Below, in pieces: positions 1 to 10,095 of a DNA stretch of 64,000 nt. The DNA comes from Euonymus europaeus (taxonomy: Eukaryota; Streptophyta; Magnoliopsida; Celastrales; Celastraceae), in assembly GCA_963580455.1 (NCBI GenBank), contig OY756962.1:10248001-10312000 (forward strand). The letters run 5' to 3'. The notes under the pieces were generated by a model. That model had not been told where the DNA came from. It was given only the letters and a program-made list of their open reading frames with translations, and searched no databases. Position 1 is the first letter of the stretch. Every line of letters starts with the position of its first letter. The position numbers and the translations under genes were made by a program.

Positions 1-410
1 ATGGAAAGACCCACTTCAACAGTGGTCTTCAGCCCTATATAAGGCTCAGCAAATCAAGTATTATGATTTTAATCACAATTTGAGTACTGACTAACTGAGA
101 GCTATAGTCCGAGGAGCTCACCTGATTGAATACCTACTGACTTGAGCGTCGGAGCGCCAACGCCAGAGCACTACCTCTGGTGCGGCCTTAGCTCACCTTT
201 GTTTGTTGTGCTCAGATCTCAGACTGCTTAGCTGATCAACCTGGACTGCCCTACCTGCCTGGTCGGTAAGCTGCCTTACAGGCTACCTAACTGGTCAACC
301 AAGATTGCCTTTCTCGGCTGATTAGCTCCCTGGAAGGATCTTCGTCTGTGCATTATCACAAGTCTGACCTACTGAACGTCTTCTCGGTAGTGACACCTTT
401 TTGACGTCAT
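1..410 (+). mobile_element. LTR fragment, Ty3/gypsy Tat-like
   Basis: The stretch has a TATA-like box (ctatataagg, about 34-43) followed by the phrase tgacttgagcgtcggag near 139-155, which is characteristic of the transcribed part of LTRs in Tat-group elements such as Retand and Ogre. It therefore probably holds the core promoter and R/U5 part of an LTR whose start lies left of the window. The downstream limit is uncertain: a TGACGTCATCA near 402-412 could be the LTR end. No primer-binding site or gag follows, so it is a truncated or solo LTR. Family assignment is from memory of the motif only. Confidence 0.5.
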
Positions 411-2354
411 CACCCGTAAGAGTGAGTTATTAATGTTATTTAATAGGACTTGGTCAATGATGGATTAAAATTTTCTTCTTACTTTCGGCTATTTTAATTC
501 TTTTGTGATGACTAATGTCCTTAAATCACGGACTTTACAATATATATGTTTGTATTTCAATGAAGATAATCCTAAACAATACAATCAACATAAAAAAAAT
601 TACAAAGCCACAAAATATTTCCTCCCCCTCCTCCCCAGGTTTGTCAATCCTTGTGACATACCCCCAAAGTGGTTTGCTTGAATATTCAACACCAACATTT
701 TATGGTATCTCAACTGAGACTGCACCACTTCGGTTGTGATCGTTGTGTAAGACATTATATGAAATATCCACAGATTCACACACACATTTCAGTAGTTGAG
801 GTAGCAACAGAATTATGAAGCCCACTAGTCTAGAGAATTGAAGAAATTATACTGAAGTCTCGTGTCCAATGAAAACAGAGTAGTTGCAGAAAATAGAGAG
901 CTTATGGGACGACCTCAGGCGTGAACATACCCAGCAGAAGCCGCAAACGAATGCTATAGAACCCAGCAGCGGCGCAGCGTAGCGTGTTTCTATTTTGGCC
1001 TTTTAGGTAAAAAAAAAGCTTTTCTATTAAACTTATTTTAATTAAATTACAATAATTATTTAAGAAAAAGGTCAACTTATGTCACGCGTGTCCATCATTC
1101 TTTTTTTTAAAAAAAAGGATACTCTTTTTAATGTATTGGACGTGTCCGAGCTTGTCCGTGTCCTGAGATTGTTCGACTAAAAAGTGTGTTGGTGCTTCTT
1201 AGGATCTCAGTTAATTTCCACAAATCATCAGGCAACTCAAGCATCAATCTTCCTTCAGAAATATTACATTTACACTTTCCTTTACCTGGGAATATATGTG
1301 TGTGAAAGGCGAGAGCCGTGTAAACCCTTTGAAAATGGTCCTTTACAATCTCTAGCAATCAAAGCCTCTGCAATTTTCCTCAGTTATTGACTAAGGCAGG
1401 TTTATAAATGTCAGTTTTCAACTTACATATGTATTTACTTTGTATAAGTTGTCCTTAACTTTTTTTGCAAAGGGTCATCTGTGTAACATGGGCAGAATGA
1501 TAGACGAAATGGAGAGTTAACTGAGGAATTCCCTGGAATAGGTATTATGATGTCTATTTTCATCATATATTGGGTGACGCATTATGTTTGTTTCTAAATT
1601 CTTCTTCAAAATAATTATTATTATAAGCAGTCTGGACTATATATCATCTGTTTGCCTTTGTTCCCCATCTTGATATAACCTTAATGTTTTGGCTTATTGG
1701 TTTACGTTCATCCCTTCTTTGTATGTTCAGGATTATGATATCAATTTTCTGTTTCCCAAATATCGCTATGATCAAAAATTGGAAAGAAATTTGAAGAGAC
1801 AGTTTAATAGTTTTTACAATTTTTAGTTGGATATTTGGAATATTTACTTGGCTAAAAACAGTTCAAATTATGATTAATCTCTAATACCCGAATATAGATT
1901 ATCATTTGATGCGCAGAACCAGTGTTCTTTTCATTGGTTTAATTTATTAGTAAGGGTGTTTTTGGTACAAGTGTAATAGGGTGTAATGGTTACAAGGTAA
2001 TTAAATTTAAATTTTATATATGTTTGTTATATCATTATATTTTTTAGGGAAATTCACTAATAAGTCCTTTAATAAAAATATATATTCCATTCATTGCCTC
2101 TAAATTTTCAATATTCCAAAACATTATTGGACAAAACTACCCTTATTATAATAAGTCCTTATGTGTATAACATATGCTGACGTCATCATATTCCTTATAT
2201 TTTTTTCTTTAAAAAACATAAAAATAGTTTTATCTCTCAGAATACAAGTCAGATTTAAAAAAAAAAAAGATTCATAATCAGCACGAAAAACTCTTTCCAA
2301 TGAGACTCATGATAATATGTTTAAATGTTCATCCGTCAAATCCTCTGAATGAAT
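411..2354. other. No recognised gene; exon-like scraps
   Basis: I recognise no gene. Two short blocks look mildly coding: 1170-1390 (minus strand, reading ISEGRLMLELPDDLWKL) and 1732-1826 (plus strand, after an acceptor-like ttgtatgttcag, reading DYDINFLFPKYRYDQKLER). Neither matches a family I know and no start or splice structure joins them. From 1952 the sequence taagggtgtttttggta resembles a TAA-flanked terminus of the repeat family seen at 14.5 and 50.7 kb, so a MITE end may start here. The rest is AT-rich with homopolymer runs. Confidence 0.35.
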
Positions 2355-2944
2355 TTAGGGGTCGTTTGATTTTTAGAATGGATTGAGTGGGAATGAGAAT
2401 GGGAATGAGAATGAGAATGGGAATGAGAATGGGAATGGGAGTGAGAATGAGATTTCGATTCTCACGTTTGGTATGTATAAAAACTGGGAATGAGAATGAG
2501 AATGAAATTGTGTTTTGTCCATTATGTCCTTTTATAATTATGTATAATTAACATATTTCATTTGTGCATTTCCAATTATATATAATTAACAAATTAAAAC
2601 AAAATGTAGTCAAAATTAACAAATTAAAATAAAATAACAATATATTAATTAATATGCATTAATAACAATATATTAATTAATGTATCAATTAATATTAATT
2701 AATAGCAATATATTAATTAATATTTAATTGGGGTCAAAATTGTCATTTTGTATGTCATTCCATGTGGAATGGGCTATTTCCCACATAAAAATGTGGGAAT
2801 GAAAAAGTATGAGAGAGGGATGAAGGAATGGAATGGAGCATTTTATTCCCTCAAAATTTAATCCAACCAAATGAAAGAATGGAATGCTTTATTCCACATT
2901 CCATGTCTATTCCCTCTCAATTTTACAAACCAAACGACCCCTTA
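2355..2944. mobile_element. Tourist-like MITE (PIF/Harbinger)
   Basis: A 584-bp element occupies 2358-2941. Its ends are inverted repeats (ggggtcgtttgattttt on the left; the complement of the right end reads ggggtcgtttggtttg). The trinucleotide TTA flanks it at 2355-2357 and 2942-2944, the target-site preference of PIF/Harbinger transposases. It has no transposase and is AT-rich inside, so it is a non-autonomous MITE mobilised in trans. A GGAATGAGAAT-type microsatellite fills 2387-2455 and a related tract recurs at 2485-2505. Confidence 0.85.
2387..2455. repeat. (GGAATGAGAAT)-like microsatellite
   Basis: Imperfect runs of gggaatgagaat and gagaatgggaat in the left subterminal part of the Tourist-like MITE. 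The right subterminal part carries the complementary attcc-rich tract, so the repeat is effectively part of the long inverted termini. Confidence 0.7.
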
Positions 2945-3335
2945 AAGAATTTCTCAAACTTATCTAGAATTCAGATGATTTCTCAAAGCTCACCAAACCA
3001 ATCAAAGAAATTTTCAAAATTGAGCAAAAAATTTAGATAAAAAATATAGAATATTTGAAAATCAAACAAAAACCAACCAAAAATTTTGAGGATTTTGCAA
3101 AATTTACCAAAATAAATCAGAGAATTTTTTGAAAATAAGCAAAAAAATTAGAGGATTTCATAAAATATATAATAAAAATTATAATAATTTTTGAAAATCA
3201 AACAAAAAACAATCTGGAACTCTAAATCCTAAACCCCAAAACTATAAATCCCAAAATCCTAAATAATACTAAATCCTAATCTCTTAAATCCCAAAATTCT
3301 AAATTTTAAACCCTAAATTCTAATCTTCTAAACAT
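2945..3335. repeat. AT-rich repeat with telomere-like units, copy 1
   Basis: Degenerate units of the type agaggatttctcaaa / aattcagaggatt / gaaaatcaaacaaaaa are followed at 3220-3335 by a decayed array of ctaaaccc-like heptamers (taaaccccaaaa, taaatcccaaaa, taaaccctaaatt). The same order of blocks occurs again at 9600-10095, so this is a dispersed repeat family and not a chromosome end. Confidence 0.55.
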
Positions 3336-4079
3336 AGACCATCTCCATCAGTTATGCAATACACACATTGCACGCTAATTTGCAGTCAACTTTTTTGTAT
3401 TTTAGTGAAATTGAATGCCACAACAGTTACTAGATACAATACTGGATTGTGGTGTCCAACTACAGTACTGTGCGAGATCTTGCATACCACTATTCATGCA
3501 CAGTTCCTTGTCTCCAATTAAAATATACACGTCGTGCAAGAGACAAATATCCATCATCAAGGCGCCAACGTTATCGTCGAACCATCATCATCGCCCATAA
3601 CCATCTCTCTGTCACTGGGCATCGTCTCTGTCCTCCGGTTCCTTGAGATGTTAGGGCCCTTCGAGTTCAAATCAAGCAGTTCCATTAGGATCTTCATTGA
3701 TGCCTCGATTGTTTGAAGCTCATGTGGATTCTATTCAAGCTGCACAGTTACTGTTAGAAATACATATTGGGAGAGAGAGTGTGAGTGAGGTGAGTTTTTA
3801 ATATTTTTTTTTCAGATCAGGAATTGATGATATGTCTCCAAGAGCCCATGTTTGACCGGGTCCTTCTTGAAGAAGGATTTAAATGCTTTTAGGGATATGT
3901 GGTGTCTCTTCTCTGAATATTGGTTTCAATTTCATCTTTGATTCATGGATTTTGCTGGTTTAACTAGTTTGGTGTCATTGACAGAGCATTATAACCATAG
4001 AACATACAATCGAATTGCCTTGTATGTGCTAGTTATTTAGAGGAGTTGGAACCACTGTCAGCATTACTTGTGAAGCACA
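3336..4079. other. Copia left flank; coding-like scraps, no gene called
   Basis: On the minus strand two blocks read open with coding-like composition: about 3545-3715 (includes HELQTIEASMKILMELLDL) and about 3835-3945 (includes LKAFKSFFKKDPVKHGLLE). The plus strand is also open in places (QELMICLQEPMFDRVLLEE at 3823-3900). I cannot assign a family or choose a strand. The copia element at 4085 is inserted immediately beside these blocks. I treat them as possible remains of a broken host gene. Confidence 0.25.
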
Positions 4080-4084
4080 ATTTG

Positions 4085-4365
4085 TATTGCACGATGAAGC
4101 AGCTCAGTTATCATCACTGGTGTGGTGTGAACAAGTCCTCAACCACTTCTGTTATTTAATGACGTCATATAAGTTAACGTCAATCATGTACTTAACAACT
4201 TAACAAACTTTCTATTATTAGTAAGTTTTCTAATCTATATATAGTCATGATACATGTACAGAAGAATTAAGTTGATCAATAACACTTTCTTGATAAGTTT
4301 TCTCTCTGAAGCATTCTTGTTTACCAAGCTTTCGTTAATGGCTGTTCAAGTTCTTGGATTCAACA
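4085..4365 (+). repeat. 5' LTR of copia element
   Basis: It runs from tattgcacgatgaag to ggattcaaca. It ends in the usual CA but starts TA instead of TG, and so does the 3' copy, so the change predates this insertion. A TATA-like ctatatatag lies at 4235-4244, giving a short U3 of about 150 bp. Confidence 0.93.
4235..4244 (+). promoter_or_regulatory. TATA box in copia 5' LTR
   Basis: The string ctatatatag sits mid-LTR with about 120 bp left to the LTR end, the expected place for the pol II core promoter of the element. The 3' LTR has the same string at about 8623-8632. The upstream tgacgtca (about 4161-4168) is a perfect bZIP/ACGT-core palindrome that could serve as an activator site. Confidence 0.6.
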
Positions 4366-4377
4366 TGGTATCAGAGC
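4366..4377 (+). other. Primer-binding site, initiator tRNA-Met
   Basis: The sequence tggtatcagagc directly follows the 5' LTR and is complementary to the 3' end of plant initiator methionine tRNA, the standard minus-strand primer of copia elements. Its position fixes the LTR boundary at 4365. Confidence 0.9.
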
Positions 4378-4457
4378 CGTAAAGGTTCCTCTACGTATTC
4401 TGCATCTCTAAATCTCACAGAAATTTTATCTCGATCAAATTCTTCACGATTCATTTC

Positions 4458-7400
4458 ATGGCTGCCCAAGATTCTAGTTCAACGTCTGCTGCAAATTCAA
4501 CACTTTCACCTCTGGATGATTCTCGCAGCTTGTATCATTTACCAAATCATGACAATCCTAATAATCTCCTCACTTCTCAGCTTCTTGATTCACAAAATTA
4601 TGGACCATGGAGGCGCAATGTCATCATGTCCCTTCAAGCAAAACGAAAATTAGGTTTTGTTGATGGTACCTTGCTCAAACCTGCAATTACTGATTCTACT
4701 TATGCTGCTTGGATTGCCAACAACAGTATGGTACAATCATGGATTACAAACTCCATTATCAAAGAAATTGCATCCACTGTTGCTTATATGAATTCTGCTC
4801 GGGAAGTTTGGCTTGACTTGGAAGAAAGATTTTCAAGAGGAAATAGAGCTAGGATTTCACAGCTTCAACATCAAATAGGATCTCTGATTCAAGGTTCTAA
4901 TTCTGTTACCACATTTTTTCATCAATTCAAGACTCTTTGGGATGAGCTCATGGCTTTTCGTCCTATACATGCCTGTCAATGTGTACCTAGTTGCACATGT
5001 GATGCTTTAACCAAGATTGCCTTATATCAACATGAAGATTATGTTGTTAAATTTCTCAATGGTCTCAATGACTACTATGATCCAGTAAAGGATCGAATCT
5101 TGTTGACTGATCCATTACCTTCCATCAACAAGGTTTTCTCTATTGTGATACAAGCTGAAACTCAAAGAGACTACACTCTCACTCATTCACCACCAGTAGG
5201 TGCAACTGCCTTGTTTGCCAAATCTGGTCCCCCAAAGAATTATAATAATTCAGCCAAGACAGCCATCTGTGCACATTGTGGCAAATCTGGACATACACAG
5301 GATAAATGTTACAGGTTGCATGGGTTTCCACCAGGTTTCAAGTTCACAAGAGGTCGTAATTCTCAAGCCAATTGTGTACAACAGCAAGATTCAGACATGT
5401 CTGCTCCATCTCTGGAACCTATTGCACAACTTCCATTCACTATGGATCAATGCCAGCAATTGTTAGCATTAATCTCATCCTCCGGAACTCCATCATCTCC
5501 TTCAGCAAATCATGTTATTGTTCCAACTGCAGGTACTGTCTTCTCTGCCACTGTCCATGCTAAATCTACTTTAGCATCTTGGATAATTGATACAGGAGCT
5601 ACTCATCACATGATAAATGATCCTTCTCTATTTACTTCTCCTCCTGTTCAATCCAATACTTTTGTTTATTTACCTAATGGTAATACTGCCAAAGTGTCTC
5701 ATATTGGAATGGTACAGCTTAATCCACATCTTTTACTTACTGGAGTTTTATGCATTCCCAGTTTTTCATCAAATTTGTTATCTGCAAGTACTCTTGCAAA
5801 ATCAGGTTCTTATGTCTTTCTTTTCACATCTCAATCTTGTTTCATTCAGGTCCTACCTACTTGGATGACGATTGGAGTGGGTAGAGAATCCAATGGACTC
5901 TACTACTTGCTGCCAGAGTTACCCACAGAACACTGCCCTTTCAATTTCTCTGCTTTACAAAATCCTTCTTTTAATAAACTGTCTAGCAATATAGTTCATG
6001 ATTCTTGTACTTTCTTTGATTTGTGGCATTATAGAATGGGTCATCTCTCAGCTCAGCCACTTTCTGTACTTAGTTCTCAAAATACATGCATTTCCAGTAA
6101 TAAAAATTTACTTTGTCCCATTTGTCCATTGGCAAAGAAAAAAAGATTACTCTTTCCCAAAAGTCAATCTGTTACTAATTCACCATTTGCTTTACTTCAT
6201 TGTGATATTTGGGGCCCTTGCTCCACTACTTCTTTAGATGGTCATCACTACTTTCTTAGTATTGTAGATGATTATACTCGTTCTACTTGGATTTATATGA
6301 TGTGTTATAAATCTGAGACTTCTTCTATTCTTAAGTCTTTTGTTCAACTTGTTTCCACTCAATTCAATCTTCAAGTCAACATCATCCCCACTGATAATGG
6401 TGCTGAATTTTTGATGCCTAACTTTTACTCTTCCACTGGTATCATCCATCAATTATCATGTGTTGAGACTCCTCAACAAAACAGTGTGGTAGAAAGAAAG
6501 CATCAGCATCTCCTTAATGTTGCTAGGGCATTAAGGTTTCAGGCCAACTTGCCTATGTGTTTTTGGGGAGACTGTGTACTCACTGCTACTTATCTTATCA
6601 ACAGAACTCCTACTTCCTCTTTGCAGCATCAAACACCATTTGAAAAATTATTTGGCACCAAACCATCTTATTCTCATTTACGGGTTCTAGGTTGTCTTTG
6701 TTTTGTTTCTACATTACATAGAAACCGAACCAAATTTGATGCCCGTGCATCTCCTTGTATTTTTATTGGCTATCCATATGGTGTAAAAGGGTACAAACTG
6801 TATTCTTTACTCACCAAGAAAATCATCATTTCCAGAGATGTGGTCTTTCATGAAACTATTTTTCCATTCAAAAATCCAACTTTCATGGACCACTTACAAC
6901 CATCTCATGCTCCTTCTTTTGTTGATCTATCCCAACCTCAATCCCAACCTTCGCACACAGAATCTTTAGCCACCTCAGTCCAACCTTCCCACCCAACATC
7001 ACTCATGCCTTCTACTTTAGACTCCATTTCAACTTTGCCTACTTCACACTCCGCACTACCTGCCACCCCTGCTCTCATATCATCTACCATTCCTTCCTCT
7101 TCTCAACCACCCAGAAAATCCACCAGACTCAATAAACCACCCTCTTACTTGAAAGACTATCATTGCCATTTAGCCACTCAAACACCTCCTCTTCAAAAAA
7201 TTTCTGCCTATCCCATTTCCAACCATCTTTCTTATCAGTCTCTTTCCCCCTCTCACAGAGCTTTCTACTTATCTATTTCTTCTCATATCGAACCAAAAAC
7301 ATATTTGGAGGCCTCTAAGGATCCTCAATGGTGTTTTGCCATGTCCTTAGAGTTGCAAGCTTTGGAAGCTAACAAAACTTGGACTATTGTTTCTTTACCA

Positions 7401-8465
7401 CCTTCCAAACATCCAATCGGATGTAAGTGGGTGTATCGTATCAAGTACAAATCCGATGGTTCTATTGAACGTTATAAAGCCCGCTTGGTTGCCAAGGGCT
7501 ACACACAGCAGTATGGTATTGATTACATTGCTACCTTCTCTCCTGTTGCCAAAATGACAACAATCAGATTCTTCTTAGCCATTGCTGCAGCAAAAGGTTG
7601 GTATTTACATCAATTAGATGTGAATAATGCCTTCTTGCACGGGGATTTACATGAGGAATTCTACATGTCTATTCCATCTGGATTTCACTGTAAGGGGGAG
7701 TCAACTTCGTCCTCACACAAACCAGTCTCTTTTCCAATGGAGACTAACCTCAAGTTGTGTCAGGCTACTGCGGGTTACCTCCCAGATAATTCTTCTTACA
7801 GAAGGTTAATTGGCCGTTTATTGTATCTCACAAATACACGCCCTGATATAAGCTTTGCTGTCCAGCAGCTCAGTCAGTTCTTGGACAAACCAACCCAAAC
7901 ACATTTCAATGCTGCTTATCGTGTATTACGTTACCTGAAGACTAATCCCAGCCAAGGATTATTCTTCTCTTCTACTTCCACACTCCAGTTGAAGGGTTTT
8001 ACAGATTCAGATTGGGGAGGCTGCATTGACACACGACGCTCCATCACTGGCTTTTGTGTCTTTCTGGATCATTCATTAGTTTCTTGGAAATCCAAGAAAC
8101 AATCTACTGTGTCACGATCTTCAGCAGAGGCTGAATACCGTGCCATGGCTAGTACCACTTGTGAACTCATTTGGTTGCTTTATCTTTTGAAAGATCTTCA
8201 TATACCACATCCACATCCTGCTTTATTGTTTTGTGACAGCAAGGCTGCCATGCATATTGCTGAGAATCCTGTTTTTCATGAACGTACGAAGCATATTGAA
8301 ATTAACTGTCATGTTGTACGTGATAAACTTCAAGCTGGCCTCATTCGCACACTGCATGTTTCTTCTACTGATCAGATTGCAAACATCCTTACAAAGCCAC
8401 TGGGAGTTTCTCCTTTTCGCCATCTCTTGTCCAAGATGAATGTTCATGATATCCATTCATCTTGA
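4458..8465 (+). CDS. Copia Gag-Pol polyprotein lacking RT core
   Basis: One open frame of 1335 codons. Domains in order: copia-type gag N-terminus (about 20-230); CCHC zinc knuckle CAHCGKSGHTQDKC (271-284); aspartic protease WIIDTGATHHM with Asp378; GAG-pre-integrase at Trp523; integrase with Asp583, Asp646 and Glu679; RT start at Trp991 with QLDVNNAFLHGDL (Asp1054); RNase H with FTDSDWGG (Asp1183) and the AEAEYRAM motif. Between Gly1075 and Pro1089 the frame jumps from the palm start straight to KPVSFPME, which in relatives comes well after the YVDD box. The LYGLKQ and YVDD segments are therefore absent, a loss of roughly 110-130 residues without frameshift. Start chosen at the first Met after the primer site; the gag motif follows within 40 residues. 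Gag, protease, integrase and RNase H could still be made, but no working polymerase. Confidence 0.92.
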   Translation: MAAQDSSSTSAANSTLSPLDDSRSLYHLPNHDNPNNLLTSQLLDSQNYGPWRRNVIMSLQAKRKLGFVDGTLLKPAITDSTYAAWIANNSMVQSWITNSIIKEIASTVAYMNSAREVWLDLEERFSRGNRARISQLQHQIGSLIQGSNSVTTFFHQFKTLWDELMAFRPIHACQCVPSCTCDALTKIALYQHEDYVVKFLNGLNDYYDPVKDRILLTDPLPSINKVFSIVIQAETQRDYTLTHSPPVGATALFAKSGPPKNYNNSAKTAICAHCGKSGHTQDKCYRLHGFPPGFKFTRGRNSQANCVQQQDSDMSAPSLEPIAQLPFTMDQCQQLLALISSSGTPSSPSANHVIVPTAGTVFSATVHAKSTLASWIIDTGATHHMINDPSLFTSPPVQSNTFVYLPNGNTAKVSHIGMVQLNPHLLLTGVLCIPSFSSNLLSASTLAKSGSYVFLFTSQSCFIQVLPTWMTIGVGRESNGLYYLLPELPTEHCPFNFSALQNPSFNKLSSNIVHDSCTFFDLWHYRMGHLSAQPLSVLSSQNTCISSNKNLLCPICPLAKKKRLLFPKSQSVTNSPFALLHCDIWGPCSTTSLDGHHYFLSIVDDYTRSTWIYMMCYKSETSSILKSFVQLVSTQFNLQVNIIPTDNGAEFLMPNFYSSTGIIHQLSCVETPQQNSVVERKHQHLLNVARALRFQANLPMCFWGDCVLTATYLINRTPTSSLQHQTPFEKLFGTKPSYSHLRVLGCLCFVSTLHRNRTKFDARASPCIFIGYPYGVKGYKLYSLLTKKIIISRDVVFHETIFPFKNPTFMDHLQPSHAPSFVDLSQPQSQPSHTESLATSVQPSHPTSLMPSTLDSISTLPTSHSALPATPALISSTIPSSSQPPRKSTRLNKPPSYLKDYHCHLATQTPPLQKISAYPISNHLSYQSLSPSHRAFYLSISSHIEPKTYLEASKDPQWCFAMSLELQALEANKTWTIVSLPPSKHPIGCKWVYRIKYKSDGSIERYKARLVAKGYTQQYGIDYIATFSPVAKMTTIRFFLAIAAAKGWYLHQLDVNNAFLHGDLHEEFYMSIPSGFHCKGESTSSSHKPVSFPMETNLKLCQATAGYLPDNSSYRRLIGRLLYLTNTRPDISFAVQQLSQFLDKPTQTHFNAAYRVLRYLKTNPSQGLFFSSTSTLQLKGFTDSDWGGCIDTRRSITGFCVFLDHSLVSWKSKKQSTVSRSSAEAEYRAMASTTCELIWLLYLLKDLHIPHPHPALLFCDSKAAMHIAENPVFHERTKHIEINCHVVRDKLQAGLIRTLHVSSTDQIANILTKPLGVSPFRHLLSKMNVHDIHSS

Positions 8466-8472
8466 GGGGGAG
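8464..8472 (+). other. Polypurine tract of copia element
   Basis: The run gagggggag lies between the stop codon and the 3' LTR. It is the usual plus-strand primer and sets the LTR start at 8473. Confidence 0.85.
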
Positions 8473-8753
8473 TATTGCACGATGAAGCAGCTCAGTTATC
8501 ATCACTGGTGTGGTGTGAACAAGTCCTCAACCACTTCTGTTATTTAATGACGTCATATAAGTTAACGTCAATCATGTACTTAACAACTTAACAAACTTTC
8601 TATTATTAGTAAGTTTTCTAATCTATATATAGTCATGATACATGTACAGAAGAATTAAGTTGATCAATAACACTTTCTTGATAAGTTTTATCTCTGAAGC
8701 ATTCTTGTTTACCAAGCTTTCGTTAATGACTGTTCAAGTTCTTGGATTCAACA
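8473..8753 (+). repeat. 3' LTR of copia element
   Basis: Identical to the 5' LTR except for two substitutions (c to a near 8692, g to a near 8729). It is followed at once by the ATTTG duplication. Confidence 0.93.
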
Positions 8754-8758
8754 ATTTG

Positions 8759-9600
8759 TTCACTATATCCATAGAGCCTTGATTCAATTGAAGAGGGTGC
8801 TTCATCAATAGTTTCATCACTTAAATTGGGTGCAACATGATGAGTTCATATAGGAGCAAGTGCATATACCCTGGCTCTTTCTTAGTTTATGTCAGATACA
8901 AGGAATGAAAGTTTTCAATTATATTGTGATGTGATCTGAATTTGATGGGTTCATTAGGGTGAATATATCAAGTACGAGCAAAACATGTTTTAAAAGCCTC
9001 TCCATCTCTATCTCAGCCAGCTCAATTACACCTCCAGCAACAAAGTCGACCTTCTTCTTCTCCCTCTTTTTCCTCAGCTTTAAAAGCTTCTTCAAGCTCA
9101 TGTCATTGCTGTACTAAGTAATGACCTGAACTTGCAAAAATTAAAAAAACAAATGTGTGTATTTGCAATTATTTAGCATTGAATTGGCTTGGCTTATTTA
9201 ATGTGTTCCTTCTTGTTCTATTTGTCAACCCAGTGGCTGTATGTAATCCTACAACACCTTGAGTGATTTGAGTATTCTATCACATAAATTATTTATTAAT
9301 GTGAACAACTAAATAAAATAAAAAAAATATTGATATTAATATCATGTTATTATTGTAATAAATATGATAAGGTTTGATCTTTATAATAAATAGTAAATTA
9401 AATATATTGAGTTTAATTAAATAAAAAAAGATTTTAGAAATGAATATTTAAATTATTTAGAGTATTGGTTTAAAGTAATTGATGTGTGCTGTTACTATTT
9501 CAAAAACTGTGAATTGATAAAAATGTATACTTTTGTTGGAATTTAAAGAATCTGTTAAAAGATGCTGCTGTGAATGGTCTTAAACTTTAAAGTAAACCTT
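8759..9600. other. Copia right flank, no gene recognised
   Basis: A minus-strand frame of 60 codons (8919-9101) is lysine-rich and unlike any family I know. Another minus-strand stretch, about 8762-8845, reads APNLSDETIDEAPSSIESR and runs into the copia target site. Across the insertion the frame would close after a few more codons left of 4080. The block could be the tail of a broken host exon, but no splice site or upstream exon supports it firmly. The remainder is AT-rich. Confidence 0.25.
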
Positions 9601-10095
9601 ATAACGAGAAATCCTTTGAATTTCCTAGAAATCATCTGAATGTTAAAAATTTTATTTTTAATTTTGAACAAAAAATCTTATAAATAATTAAGAAGAATTT
9701 ACAAAAATAAGAAGAAAATTATAAAATTTTACTAACTTATATTCCTAAACCCTAAATCTTAAACCAACCCTAAACCCCAAAATCCTAAATAATAAATTAT
9801 AATATCCAAAACCCCAAAACTTTATATTCTAAACTCTAATATCTTAAACCTAAAAACTCTAAACTTTATACTTTATAACCAGAAATTCTCTAAATTTTCT
9901 ATAAATAATTTAGAGAATTTATCAGAATCAAACAAAAAAACAACCAAAAATTTAGATGATCAGAGGATTTCTCAAACTTGTCAAGAATTCAGAGGATTTT
10001 ACAAAACTCATCAAAAAAAATTCGGAAGAGTTTTTAAAATTATGCACAAAAAAAAAATCAGAGGATTTATTACCCAAAATTCACCAAAACGGCTG
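9600..10095. repeat. AT-rich repeat with telomere-like units, copy 2
   Basis: Same block order as 2945-3335: aatcctttgaatttcctagaa-type units, a decayed ctaaaccc/taaaccccaaaa array at 9735-9885, then agaggatttctcaaac and attcagaggattttac units. Divergence between copies is high. The heptamers resemble the plant telomere unit CCCTAAA but are irregular. Confidence 0.55.

Larger units (their letters stand above)
4085..8753 (+). mobile_element. Ty1/copia retrotransposon, young, RT-deleted
   Basis: Complete by structure: two 281-bp LTRs, a Met-tRNA primer site touching the 5' LTR, a single gag-pol reading frame, a polypurine tract touching the 3' LTR, and a 5-bp target duplication ATTTG at 4080-4084 and 8754-8758. 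The LTRs differ at two positions (near 4304/8692 and 4341/8729), about 99.3 percent identity, so insertion is recent relative to its neighbours. Total length is 4669 bp. Despite this youth the polyprotein lacks the central part of reverse transcriptase, so it is probably a non-autonomous derivative copied in trans. The N-terminal gag domain resembles the copia type with a QNYGPWRR motif. Confidence 0.95.

Noticed and set aside
3545..3715. Named host gene (a chaperone-regulator BAG domain was considered)
   Set aside because: The residue pattern does not fit the family beyond a few hydrophobic positions.
9735..9885. Telomere or chromosome end
   Set aside because: The ctaaaccc-like units are irregular, short and internal, and are part of a dispersed repeat.
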